The notes below the pieces were generated by a model. That model did not search any database. It was not told the origin of the DNA and saw nothing but the letters and a program-made list of their open reading frames with translations. This document shows positions 8,462 to 16,214 of a stretch of 64,000 bases of DNA, piece by piece (position 1 is the first letter of the stretch; the number at the start of each line of letters is the position of its first letter). Both the position numbers and the translations under genes were made by a program. The stretch is taken from contig NZ_JAGGOY010000119.1 in NCBI RefSeq assembly GCF_018614095.1, forward strand, positions 1 through 64,000, in the 5' to 3' direction. The DNA is from Streptomyces sp. ISL-87 (GTDB taxonomy: Bacteria > Actinomycetota > Actinomycetes > Streptomycetales > Streptomycetaceae).

Positions 8462-8493
8462 CCCCCCGACAGGATCCGAACCTGCGCACACGG
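8462..8493. repeat. decayed fourth copy of the tRNA-Arg attachment core
   Basis: 32 bp match the 3' part of tRNA-Arg (minus strand) with about three differences (reads ccccccgacaggatccgaac then cctgcgcacacgg). The match stops before the anticodon region. It marks the probable left limit of the acquired zone. Confidence 0.6.
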
Positions 8494-8598
8494 GCCGCGC
8501 AGCCACCGCCATGCCGGCGATGCCCGCCGTTCGTTCTACGTCCATCACGGAGTGGAATCTAGGCAGCACTCAGGGGTTCTGCATGGCAGGTTGGCGCT

Positions 8599-8880
8599 AT
8601 GAACTCGGCCAAAGATCCACGCAACCCGGCGGGCATCCGCGTGGGGGACATCTACGAGGACTGCTTCTTCCACCCAGTCCTCTGCACGGAGATCGACGAT
8701 GACGGTTGGGTGGTGCTCAGCGGGGTCTCGCTCATCGACGGCAGTTTCCCTCGCTCGTGCGACGCCCAGCACTGTGGGCCCATCCGCATCCCAGTCGAGG
8801 AAGTCATGGCCATCAAGCAAGACCTCGAAGGGTACGCACGCCGACGGACGGCTGAGCTGAGTGCCAGTGACAGCACCTGA
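8599..8880 (+). CDS. small protein of unknown function
   Basis: 93 aa, acidic N-terminal half with two cysteines in CDAQHC (residues about 55-60), then IPVEEVMAIKQDLEGYARRR, a likely terminal helix. The ATG at 8599 follows a weak GCAGG site. No known domain recognised. Codon use is less GC-biased than in flanking core genes, which fits acquired DNA. Confidence 0.55.
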   Translation: MNSAKDPRNPAGIRVGDIYEDCFFHPVLCTEIDDDGWVVLSGVSLIDGSFPRSCDAQHCGPIRIPVEEVMAIKQDLEGYARRRTAELSASDST

Positions 8881-8907
8881 TCCGTACAGCTCTAGCCAGG
8901 CCGGTCA

Positions 8908-9264
8908 ATGAGCGTCATTTCGGCTGCTACTAATCCCATCCCCGAAATCGCAGACCTGTCCGCCGACGAATTTCGGGACGGCCAATTCTTCGGCGGGCGC
9001 CTGGTCTCGCCCTGGGTCACCTTGCTGGACGGCCAAAAGTTCCGGGCGGTGGTGGACGACATCCAGGGGCTTGGCGCCGAGGTCATCGCAGGCTGCCACT
9101 CGCCGGTGCTTCGTGGGCCACGGATCGCGGAGGCGTTCGACCTTCTCCGCCAGCTTCCTGAGATTCCTGCGTGGTCAGAGTTCACGCAGGCCGACCTCGA
9201 CCATTGGATGGCGGTCGCCGAGGGTTCGGTCCCGCCGGAACAGCCCCGGCCGTCGGCCACGTGA
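8908..9264 (+). pseudogene. C-terminal fragment resembling an MBL-fold metallohydrolase
   Basis: 118 codons open from an ATG at 8908. The segment GLGAEVIAGCHSPVLRG followed by a leucine-rich helix resembles the end of metallo-beta-lactamase-fold proteins in which a CHSP histidine takes part in metal binding. The N-terminal HxHxDH-containing half is absent. Either this is a truncated remnant or a small independent protein; I favour the remnant. Assignment is by memory of the motif only. Confidence 0.45.
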
Positions 9265-9295
9265 TGCCGTTGAGGTCGCTCGGGAGAAGACCCCA

Positions 9296-9395
9296 GCTTG
9301 GAAGATCGCGTACCCACAGACCCCTTGACCAGCCAACACGCTGACCTGCGCCTCCCGGGGGCCCTCGCTGCCGTTCCCCGTACTTGTCCGGGCTG
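9296..9395. repeat. first copy of a dispersed degenerate repeat
   Basis: The stretch with ttggaagatcgcgtacc, tgaccagcca and cgctgacctg recurs in the same order at about 11525-11620 with scattered differences. It is outside any convincing gene and lies between the MBL-like fragment and the att flank. Purpose unknown. Confidence 0.5.
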
Positions 9396-9486
9396 ACCTG
9401 CACAGTTCCTGTGCGGTCCAGGCCGCGAATAGGCCGTAGGGCCTGGCATACGCCTGCGCAGCACGGCAGTTGGCTGCACATACGCG

Positions 9487-9526
9487 AAGACCCCCTTCCC
9501 AGCGTTACCGCTGGTGGCGGGGTCTT
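9487..9526 (+). terminator. terminator hairpin left of the 9543 att copy
   Basis: Outer arms aagaccccc (9487) and ggggtctt (to 9526) enclose an inner stem ccagcg/cgctgg. The same architecture follows the integrase at 14283, so this is probably the surviving terminator of a lost integrase gene. Confidence 0.65.
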
Positions 9527-9542
9527 GTGACACTTACACAGT

Positions 9543-9590
9543 AAGTGCCCCCGGCAGGATTCGAACCTGCGCACACGGCTCCGGAGGCCG
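9543..9590. repeat. attachment-site copy of the tRNA-Arg 3' part
   Basis: 48 bp identical to the minus-strand tRNA-Arg from the discriminator base through the anticodon loop (aagtgcccccggcaggattc onward to ggaggccg). The 5' half of the tRNA is missing, so this is not a tRNA gene but an att direct repeat. About 130 bp to its right also resembles the sequence to the right of the 14325 copy. Confidence 0.85.
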
Positions 9591-9711
9591 GACAGTACCC
9601 AGGTATTTGCGCAGCGCAGGTCAGACGCATAGCTGATGAGTTGTCAGGCTGGCCGTCCCGCGCATGTCCCACCAACTTGGAAATGTGCTGGATGTCCTGG
9701 AATACGAAGTG

Positions 9712-10125
9712 TCAGATCTTGATGACGGTGACCCGACCGCCGCACAGCGCGGTGAGGTCTTCCGGGTCGGAGGTGAGCACGGTGACGGGGCCGGGTGAGT
9801 CGAGGGCGGTAGCGCTGAGCATGGCGTCGATGGCGTACTTGTGGCCGTGAAGGCCGGCGTCGGCGAGGAGGGCCGCGGCGTGGCGGGCGATCGGCTCGGT
9901 GACCGGTTCGACGACGAGGCGGGAGAGGGTCCACTCCAGGGCCGGACGGTTGATTCTGGGGTGCACCACTTCCACAAGGGTGGCCGCGGATGTGATGACT
10001 CGTAGGTCATCGGCCCGGGCGAGTGCTAGCCAGGCGGTGACGGTGCGGTCGCGCAGGACGGCCTTGGCCAGCCCCTCGCTGTCGAGGACGAGGGTGCCGC
10101 CGGGGATGGTGGGGGAGCGTGTCAC
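9712..10125 (-). CDS. vapC: PIN-domain toxin, VapC-like
   Basis: 137 aa. PIN-fold acids are visible: D15 in LVLDSEGLAK, the glutamate in LVEVVHPR, the aspartate in HKYAIDAMLSATAL and a last one in LTSDPEDL. VapC proteins are Mg-dependent ribonucleases that cut tRNA or rRNA. The start ATG overlaps the stop of the upstream antitoxin by 4 bp (10122-10125), the usual arrangement for a coupled toxin-antitoxin pair. Its place inside an integrated element suggests a stabilising role. Confidence 0.88.
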   Translation of the reverse strand: MTRSPTIPGGTLVLDSEGLAKAVLRDRTVTAWLALARADDLRVITSAATLVEVVHPRINRPALEWTLSRLVVEPVTEPIARHAAALLADAGLHGHKYAIDAMLSATALDSPGPVTVLTSDPEDLTALCGGRVTVIKI

Positions 10126-10385
10126 GCCGCATCCGCCCCGCTGTGAGTCTGCTGATGCCGGGCCTGGTGGAGCTGGTCACGCAGGGCCTGGAGTTCTTCG
10201 TCGGTGATGGGCCCGTGTTCGGCTTCGGCGACGTGGATGATCTCGGTGAGGTTGTCGCGTTCGATCTGGCGGGCGACGGCGGCGGCGACATAAGCAGACA
10301 GGCCGGAGGGGCCGCTGCGGGCACGGGCCGCCTCTGCGATGTCGCGCGGCATGGTGATCGAGTACTTGCCGGTAGGCTCGCTCAT
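10122..10385 (-). CDS. vapB: VapB-like antitoxin
   Basis: 87 aa from the ATG at 10385 (MSEPTGKYS); two more ATGs lie 9 and 21 bp upstream. The N-terminal strand KYSITMPRDIAEAARARS is like the DNA-binding strand-helix-helix of antitoxins for PIN toxins, and the C-terminal helix (ITDEELQALRDQLHQAR) would bind the toxin. It probably represses its own operon with VapC. Confidence 0.82.
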   Translation of the reverse strand: MSEPTGKYSITMPRDIAEAARARSGPSGLSAYVAAAVARQIERDNLTEIIHVAEAEHGPITDEELQALRDQLHQARHQQTHSGADAA

Positions 10386-11134
10386 GCTACCCATCCTACT
10401 CCTCATCCTCCCCGCTCGCCTGGGTGAATAGGAGACCGCACACAGTGCTATCTGGGTTCCCGAGGCGCTGTGACATAGTCGCGAGAGCTCGACGCGTTCA
10501 CCTGCTCAGAAGGGTGGTGGACGTCATGAGAAATGCGCCACGTCAGATGCATGGCGTTCCGAAGAGGTACCGCAACGGGACGGCTGTGACCGCGCGGCCG
10601 CTTGGCATGACCCTGCATGCACCTGGAGCGGTGGACGCCCCGTCACTGGCTGACTATGTGGGCTCCGCTCTGATCGCAGCACTCCGGGAACTCGGCGGCG
10701 AGGAACAGGCCCCTTTGAGTGGAACGCATGGCTCGCCCCGCAGACGCGCAACGACCCTGAGCTGGTACGCCTTCGCGCTCGAATACCTTGGGATGCGCTG
10801 GCCACTGATCGCTGTCGGCAACGGGTGCTGTCGGTTGCTGTCGCTGCTGTACTTCACTGCTGTACGGAGGGGCGTGCGCCTCATCATCACCAGAGCCACC
10901 AGTGGGGTAAGTGCCCTTGATCTGCTGTGGTGGTGCTTGTCGCGGTTGCTGGTCCAGGGCGGGGGAGCCCGTAGATGGCCGTGCCTTACCAACCGGTCGG
11001 GCACGCATCGGGCACGCGTTCAGCTGCACGGGTTGACGCGGTCCAGGCCATGATCCTATTGTCCGCTTGCGCGTGGTTGCAGCCGACGGCGATGAAAGCC
11101 GAGCGGATTCTGATTAATGCCGAAATCTGAGTAA
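10386..11134. other. 749-bp decayed stretch with an integrase fragment, no intact gene
   Basis: A plus-strand frame stays open over much of this region, but only one part is recognisable. At about 10754-10806 it encodes TLSWYAFALEYLGMRWP, the N-terminal core-binding segment of Streptomyces integrases. The 26 bp at 10754-10779 are identical to 13150-13175 in the integrase pseudogene. The rest shows no consistent codon bias. I treat the region as debris of one or more integrase genes. Confidence 0.55.
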
Positions 11135-11422
11135 GTGAGGGTAGTCGTGGGGGTGCTGCTCTCGTACCTGTTCCTTTTCCTTATTGAATGCGTCTTGATG
11201 GCGTTGCAGATTGTCGGCGCGTTCCTGCTTATGTTGAGTGCCGCTCTGTTTATCCGGCGCTTCGCTATTGCGCGCAAGCGTCGAGCCGATGGCCACTTCC
11301 CGAAGGCGACGTTAGCGATACCATATGTGCTTGGCGGCATCGGCATTTGCTTGCTGGTTCCTACTTCGGCAGCGCTCTTCATCGGGAGGGAGTCAGGCCT
11401 TTTTGAAACCTGGGCGATATAG
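11135..11422 (+). CDS. small membrane protein of unknown function
   Basis: 95 aa from GTG (or about 74 aa from the ATG at 11198). It has two to three hydrophobic helices: residues about 5-38, then 60-80. A basic cytoplasmic loop RRFAIARKRR separates them. The local GC content is clearly lower than in core genes. No family recognised. Confidence 0.5.
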   Translation: MRVVVGVLLSYLFLFLIECVLMALQIVGAFLLMLSAALFIRRFAIARKRRADGHFPKATLAIPYVLGGIGICLLVPTSAALFIGRESGLFETWAI

Positions 11423-12063
11423 GCCGAAACCGTTGTGGTCTGCGGGGGCATCGTCGGCCTGTCGAGGCTGGTAGCGATCCGCTGCGGGCGCGGTGGTTGC
11501 TGCACCTCGCTGCTGTACATCACCAGTTTGGAAGATCGCGTACCGCCGTCTCTTCTGACCAGCCATGCCGCTGACCTGGGCGTCTCCAGCCGCAGCACCG
11601 CTGCTCCCCGCGACTCGCCCACAGCCGCCCAACCGGGCGCGTGAGGGACACGCCACCGCCAGGTGGCAGCACGGTCACCCGCTGAAGAGCTGCGGGATCG
11701 GACCCAATTCCATGGGCTCGTTCGGCCGATTGGCCCAGTGCCACCAGATTTGCTTCTCAGGGCACTGCCACAGTGCCCGGCAGACCCGCCGACCGTCTTG
11801 CTCCCGCTGTAAGGGGCGAGACTGCGGGTCTTCATCGCCTGACCGCACTGCGGGTATATGGGAGGGCCGCTAGACGTATCGCCTTATCCGGTAACTGGCG
11901 ATGGCTGTGTTTAAATGGGATCCGAGACCAACGCTGCTGATGTGGCGACATGGGCACATTAGTGGCGCCTATTCAGCGTTCCAGCCAAGGTAGAAAGTCA
12001 AGGCCGCGACCACGAGGCCTCCCATAAAGCTAAGTGCTCCCGCGATGGCAAGGTGTCCCCGCT
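11423..12063. other. 641-bp gene-poor interval with the second dispersed repeat
   Basis: The second copy of the degenerate repeat described at 9296 lies at about 11525-11620. The remainder, especially 11880-12060, is comparatively AT-rich and has no open frame with coding bias that I would defend. Confidence 0.5.
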
Positions 12064-12621
12064 TCACGCCCTCTTCTCTCTGTTCTCTAGGGAATAGGGG
12101 ACCACCGTTGCGCGCCCGTCGACCAGCCTGCCCATGAGGGCGACTGTGGTCAAGAGGATCACGTATGGGAGAATGACAAAGGCCAAGTTATTGGAGGCGT
12201 CAACAAGTGCGATGGTCCCGACCAGTCCGCCGATGGTTATCGCCCCCGAAGTAATCTGTACCAGTTTGCGATTCCGAGCCCCAAAGGACATCCGCGGCTT
12301 GAGCATCTCGCTGACAGCGTCAACGAGATCAATAGCTGCTTGATCTCGTTCAGTGGTGCGGACCACCGGCGAGTCTCCAAACGCTACTACCACTTCGGGC
12401 CTGCTTGTGATGAGCCGAAGCGTCCGGAGCTCTCTTCTATTGGCATCCCTGAGATCGTCGACTGTTTCTGCCGTTGCGTCGCCAGCTTGAATTGCCACGC
12501 CTTCAGAATTTCGTTCCAGCAATCTCTTGACGTCTTCGATATCGCTGAGGAATAGCCGCATTTTAGGGAGTCGCTGGCGGTACTCGTGCAGTTCTGGACT
12601 GGCTGCTGGCGGGCACATCAC
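12064..12621 (-). CDS. membrane protein of unknown function
   Basis: 185 aa. The first 110 residues are soluble and charged with helical character (ELHEYRQRLPKMRLFLSDI). Two transmembrane helices follow near residues 122-140 and 146-163, ending in a short basic tail. GC content and codon use are lower than in the core. It is divergent from the xis-int pair across a 121-bp gap that must hold promoters for both. No family recognised. Confidence 0.6.
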   Translation of the reverse strand: MMCPPAASPELHEYRQRLPKMRLFLSDIEDVKRLLERNSEGVAIQAGDATAETVDDLRDANRRELRTLRLITSRPEVVVAFGDSPVVRTTERDQAAIDLVDAVSEMLKPRMSFGARNRKLVQITSGAITIGGLVGTIALVDASNNLAFVILPYVILLTTVALMGRLVDGRATVVPYSLENREKRA

Positions 12622-12742
12622 GCCTCAAAGCGCACATGCGGGGATGCTACGGCAGCCCGAGATGGTGATGTGGTTACTCCCGAGATCTCACACCGCCACA
12701 TGACGGCAAGTAGGGGGCCCCAGAAGCCTGGTCTGCTATGGC

Positions 12743-12931
12743 TTGCCTGGGTCGACGGCAGACGCCCCGGAGGTCCTTTCCGAGCTGAAAGGGATCTCGC
12801 GGCGCACCTTCTATCGCTGGCGCGAGCTCGGTCATGCGTCTGAGGCTTTCAAGCTGCCGAACGGTGAACTGCGTGTGTGGCGGAGTGACTTTCTTGCCTG
12901 GCTGCGGAGTCGGGAAGGTGCTGCCGCGTGA
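12743..12931 (+). CDS. xis: excisionase-like helix-turn-helix protein
   Basis: About 62 aa from a TTG. The segment EVLSELKGISRRTFYRWRELG followed by LPNGELRVWRSDFLAWL is the winged-helix pattern of the MerR-like excisionase family of Streptomyces integrative elements. The N-terminus may be slightly truncated. The stop overlaps the integrase GTG by 4 bp (GTGA at 12928), the normal coupling of xis and int in AICEs. Confidence 0.8.
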   Translation: MPGSTADAPEVLSELKGISRRTFYRWRELGHASEAFKLPNGELRVWRSDFLAWLRSREGAAA

Positions 12932-14123
12932 AGTCGCTCGACGTCAAGATCTGGAGTGTCCGAAAGCGGGACACGAAGCGGCCTTCCTATGATGTTCGCT
13001 GGTCGGTGGCCGGACAGGTCTTTTCTGAGTCCTTCAGGACGAAAGGGCTCGCGGACAACTTCCGCTCCAAGCTGATGCGGGCGACACGTGACGGTGAGGA
13101 GTTCGACACGGGGTCCGGCCTTCCCGGGTCCATGGTCGAGCAGAAGGCCACCCTGAGCTGGTACGCCTTCGCGCTGAAGCTTCCCCCGGAGATCGGCAAT
13201 GCCCTGCATTGGGTCGCCAAAGCCTCTCGGCCGTTATCCGATCTCACTGACCCTGCGCTTGGGCGGGCGGTTCTCGACTCACTGAAGATCAAACTGGATG
13301 GGACGGCTGCTGCTGCCGAGACGGTACGGTGCAAGCGGCGCACGCTGGTCAATGCCCCGCACTACGCGGTGGATCTCGGGGAATTCCGAGAGAATCCGCT
13401 GGCGGCCGTGCGCTGGCAGAAGCCCAAGGTGTCGAATGAGGTCGATCCCCGGGTGGCAGCGAACCCCGAACAGGCCCGCTCGCTTCTGCATGCGGTCTCG
13501 TACGTGGGCGGCTATCGCCGGGCCCGTGGGCGGCGGCTGGTGGCGCTCTTCGCCGGGATGTACTTCGGGGGTTTCCGGCCGGCCGAAGCGGTCGGGCTCA
13601 GTGAGAGTGATCTGACGCTTCCGGACTCTGGGTGGGGGACTGCGTTGCTCCACCGGACCCGGCCGAGCGTCGGCAAGCAGTGGACCGACTCCGGGGAGAG
13701 CCACGACGACCGCGGGCTGAAGAACCGGCCACTGAGGACGTGCGGCGGGTGCCGATCCCTCCGCAGCTTGTGGCGATCTTGCGTGAGCACCTCGACACGT
13801 TCGGCACCGCCGAGGACGGACGGCTGTTCTTCAGTGAGGGTGGGGGAGTGGTCTCCTCCTCCACCTACTACCGGGCGTGGCAGGAAGCCCGGGTCCTGGC
13901 TCTGCCGCCGGCCGCGGCTGCCTCGCCGCTCGCCCACCGGCCGTACGACTTGAGGCACTCGGCGCTGTCCACGTGGCTCAACGCCGGCGTCGACCCCACC
14001 GAGGTCGCCGAGCGTGCGGGCAACAGCGTGGAGGTGCTGCTCATTCGGTATGCGAAGTGCCTCGACGGTCGGCAGGAGGTGGCCAACCGTCGGATCGAAG
14101 ATCTGCTGCGCGAGTACGAGTGA
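12928..14123 (+). pseudogene. int: tyrosine-recombinase integrase, frameshifted and internally deleted
   Basis: The N-terminal frame runs from GTG 12928 and stays integrase-like up to LKNRP near 13729. The true continuation EDVRRVPIPPQLVAIL lies in another frame and ends at 14123, which fits loss of one base near 13730. Catalytic features are split across the frames: GFRPAEAVGL (first Arg) in frame one, and LRHSALSTWL, AGNSVEVLL and the nucleophile segment IRYAKCL in frame two. The core-binding region also jumps from WYAFALK to LPPEIGN, lacking the segment normally between. Relatives integrate at tRNA 3' ends. A programmed shift is unlikely given no slippery site. Confidence 0.85.
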
Positions 14124-14282
14124 TCGCGAGTGAGTGGCGATACGCTGCGAGGCCCCTGGAGCTGTCCGGGGGCCTTCGGCGTTTCTGCGGCTGACCTGGG
14201 CCGATGAGCCCAAGATCCGTCCACGAATAGTCCACAGGCGCCGACATGCGACTGCACAGCACGGCACTTGGCTGCACATACG

Positions 14283-14321
14283 CGAAGACCCCGTCTCAGC
14301 GAACTCGCTGATGGCGGGGTC
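14283..14321 (+). terminator. int terminator hairpin
   Basis: Outer arms aagaccccg (14283-14291) and cggggtctt (14313-14321) with an inner stem tcagcga/tcgctga around the dinucleotide ac. It sits about 160 bp after the int stop and directly before the att copy. Confidence 0.8.
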
Positions 14322-14324
14322 TTT

Positions 14325-14384
14325 GGGCACTTCCTGCGAAGTGCCCCCGGCAGGATTCGAACCTGCGCACACGGCTCCGGAGGC
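14325..14384. repeat. attachment-site copy, 60 bp identical to the tRNA-Arg locus
   Basis: The 60 bp are identical to 28750-28809, which covers 15 bp of flank (gcacttcctgcgaag) plus the tRNA from its 3' end through the anticodon loop. Only the partial tRNA is present here, so it is an att site. It separates the middle element from the right-hand island. Confidence 0.92.
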
Positions 14385-14598
14385 CGGACAGTACTCAGGT
14401 ATTTTCCCAGGTCAGACGCGTAGCTGATGAGTTGTCAGGCTTGCCGTCCCACACATGTCCCATGACTTGGAAATGTCTCAGATGCCCTGCAATGCGAAGT
14501 GTCGGATCTTCGTGGGGCTGAGGCATCGGCGCGCGATGCCTTCCCTGTCGTCTCGGCGCCGCCGACGTGGACGTCAGAAGCCAGCTAGCATCTAAGTA

Positions 14599-14625
14599 AG
14601 ATTCAATCTACGTAATATCGAATCT
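14599..14625 (+). promoter_or_regulatory. AT-rich palindrome and possible -10 before the DUF234 ATPase gene
   Basis: agattc (14599-14604) and gaatct (14620-14625) form an inverted repeat with partly matching inner bases, and taatat at 14613 fits a -10 element. The ATG at 14633 would then be only about 8-15 bases from the transcript start. The AT content stands out from the surroundings. An operator-promoter overlap is inferred. Confidence 0.45.
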
Positions 14626-14632
14626 ATGTTTC

Positions 14633-16090
14633 ATGAGTGCTGGGGATGTGACGCTGATGGAGTTCAAGGGCAGGTTTGCTGACTTGGATCAGCTGGGTCG
14701 ACAGCTGGGCCTGGTAGCCGATGGTACGGGCGCCACCCGTGGTCAGGCTGTGATCGTGACGGGGCGGCGCCGGGTGGGCAAGTCTCGTCTGGTCCAGGAG
14801 TTCTGCGACCGTTCCGGGCTTCCGTACGTGGTCTTCCAGGCGACCCGGGGACGCAACGCCGTGGCCGAGCGGGCGGACTTCGCCGCGACGCTGGCGCATT
14901 CCGCTCTGCCCGGCGCCGAGCTGGTGGCCGGGCTGCAGGCCGCCGACTGGAACCAGGCACTGCGTTCCCTGGCGGTCGCGGTTCCGGACGATACCCCGAG
15001 CATTGCGGTGGTCGACGAGGTGCCGTGGCTGGTGGAACAGGACGGGGAGTTCGAGGGGGCGCTGCAGACGGTCTGGGACCGGCACCTGTCCGCCAAGCCG
15101 GTCCTGTTGATCCTGGTCGGCAGTGACATGTCGGTGATGGAGGCGCTGCAGTCCTATGGCCGCCCGTTCTTCGGCCGGGCGGCCAAGATGACCGTACAGC
15201 CGCTCCATCTGGCCGATGTGCAGGCGATGACCGGTCTTGACGCGGCGGAAGCGGTGGACGCGCTGCTGATCACCGGAGGGTTCCCGGAGATCGTTCAGTC
15301 CTGGCGGCCGGGGATGGGCCGCAGAGACTTCCTGCGCGAGGCTGTGGCCAACCCGCTTGCGCCGCTGTTGGTGGCGGGCGAGCTGTCGCTGCTGGGGGAG
15401 TTTCCCGAGGCGTCCCACTCGCGGGCAATCCTGGAAGCGGTCGGCAGTGGCGAGCGGACCTTCTCCACCATTGCCGCACAGGCCGGTGGTGCGGGCGCGC
15501 TGCCCTCGGGCACGCTGTCGCCGCTGTTGAACACGCTGCTGGCCAAGCGGGTCCTGACCGCTGACCTGCCGCTGTCGGTCAAGGCGGACAGCAAGAACAA
15601 GCGCTATCGCATCGCCGATCCGTATCTCCGGTTCTGGCTGGCTTTCCTGCAGCGCGGGATCCCGCTCATCGAGCGCGGTCGCGGCGACCTGGCGCTGGAG
15701 CGCATCGAGCGGTCGTGGACGACCTGGCGGGGCCGGGCCGTCGAGCCGGTCGTCCGCGAGTCGCTGCTGCGGCTGCTACCCGATGAGAGGTGGCCGCAGA
15801 CGGAGGCGGTCGGGGGTTGGTGGAACCGGCAGAACAACCCTGAGATCGACTTGATCGGAGCCGACCGCGAACCCGTCGCAGGGCAGGTCCACTTCATCGG
15901 CTCGGTGAAGTGGCTGGAGTCGCAGCCGTTCGGCCGGCGTGAGTACGACGCCCTGGTGCGGGACATGCTCGCCGTGCCCGGTGCCGAGCCGGGCACAGCG
16001 CTCGTGGCGGTGTCCCGTTCTGGTGTCGAGGCCGGTCTGCCTCTTGCGGCGCACTGGGGTCCGGAAGACCTTGTTCGTGCTTGGCAGTAG
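14633..16090 (+). CDS. ATPase with DUF234-type nuclease-like C-terminus
   Basis: 485 aa. Walker A GRRRVGKS at 44-51 and Walker B IAVVDEVPW near 122-130 place it in the archaeal-type STAND-like ATPase_2 family. A winged-helix-like middle (LNTLLAKRVLTADLP) precedes a C-terminal DUF234 region with NPEIDLIGAD and HFIGSVKW, spaced like the acid and lysine residues of a PD-(D/E)XK nuclease. Family members occur sporadically in bacteria and archaea, often in mobile or defence regions; their role is unknown. An alternative ATG lies at 14657 behind a GGGGA site. It is the first gene of the island and alone on its transcript. Confidence 0.82.
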   Translation: MSAGDVTLMEFKGRFADLDQLGRQLGLVADGTGATRGQAVIVTGRRRVGKSRLVQEFCDRSGLPYVVFQATRGRNAVAERADFAATLAHSALPGAELVAGLQAADWNQALRSLAVAVPDDTPSIAVVDEVPWLVEQDGEFEGALQTVWDRHLSAKPVLLILVGSDMSVMEALQSYGRPFFGRAAKMTVQPLHLADVQAMTGLDAAEAVDALLITGGFPEIVQSWRPGMGRRDFLREAVANPLAPLLVAGELSLLGEFPEASHSRAILEAVGSGERTFSTIAAQAGGAGALPSGTLSPLLNTLLAKRVLTADLPLSVKADSKNKRYRIADPYLRFWLAFLQRGIPLIERGRGDLALERIERSWTTWRGRAVEPVVRESLLRLLPDERWPQTEAVGGWWNRQNNPEIDLIGADREPVAGQVHFIGSVKWLESQPFGRREYDALVRDMLAVPGAEPGTALVAVSRSGVEAGLPLAAHWGPEDLVRAWQ

Positions 16091-16214
16091 TCAGGGAAAC
16101 CGCCAGAGGTAGGCATGGTGAGGTACCTGCGCCGGCACTGAGCGCGGCGGTCTGAGAGGACGGACGCGGCCGGTTCACCCCCGGGGGATGACCGGTCGAC
16201 GCTAGCCTGGCCGG

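Larger units (their letters stand above)
8494..9542. mobile_element. leftmost remnant segment between two attachment copies
   Basis: About 1.05 kb bounded by the decayed att copy (8462) and the better copy at 9543. It holds two small genes and, at 9417-9542, a sequence like the integrase 3' flank found beside the 14325 copy (cacggcagttggctgcacat and a matching terminator). The integrase itself is gone. It looks like the scar of an earlier element. Confidence 0.5.
9591..14324. mobile_element. middle integrated element remnant with toxin-antitoxin, xis and broken int
   Basis: About 4.7 kb between the att copies at 9543 and 14325. The right end has the order expected of a tyrosine-recombinase element: excisionase, integrase, terminator, att. 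The left end carries a VapBC-type pair. Replication and transfer genes of a full AICE (RepSA, TraB/FtsK) are absent, and the integrase is frameshifted, so the element is decayed and likely immobile on its own. Confidence 0.75.

Noticed and set aside
10424..11053. 209-codon gene over the integrase scrap
   Set aside because: Only about 17 codons resemble a protein family and the ends do not; likely debris.
13632..14123. independent gene for the integrase C-terminal part
   Set aside because: It starts inside the integrase, its first 40 residues are out-of-frame noise and only the part after EDVRRVP is family-like; it is the second half of a frameshifted gene.
12928..14123. programmed frameshift in the integrase
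   Set aside because: No slippery heptamer or downstream structure is visible at the junction, and the gene also has an internal deletion.
9543..14384. extra tRNA-Arg genes at 9543 and 14325
   Set aside because: Only the 3' part through the anticodon loop is present. The D arm and 5' acceptor strand are missing, so these are attachment copies.
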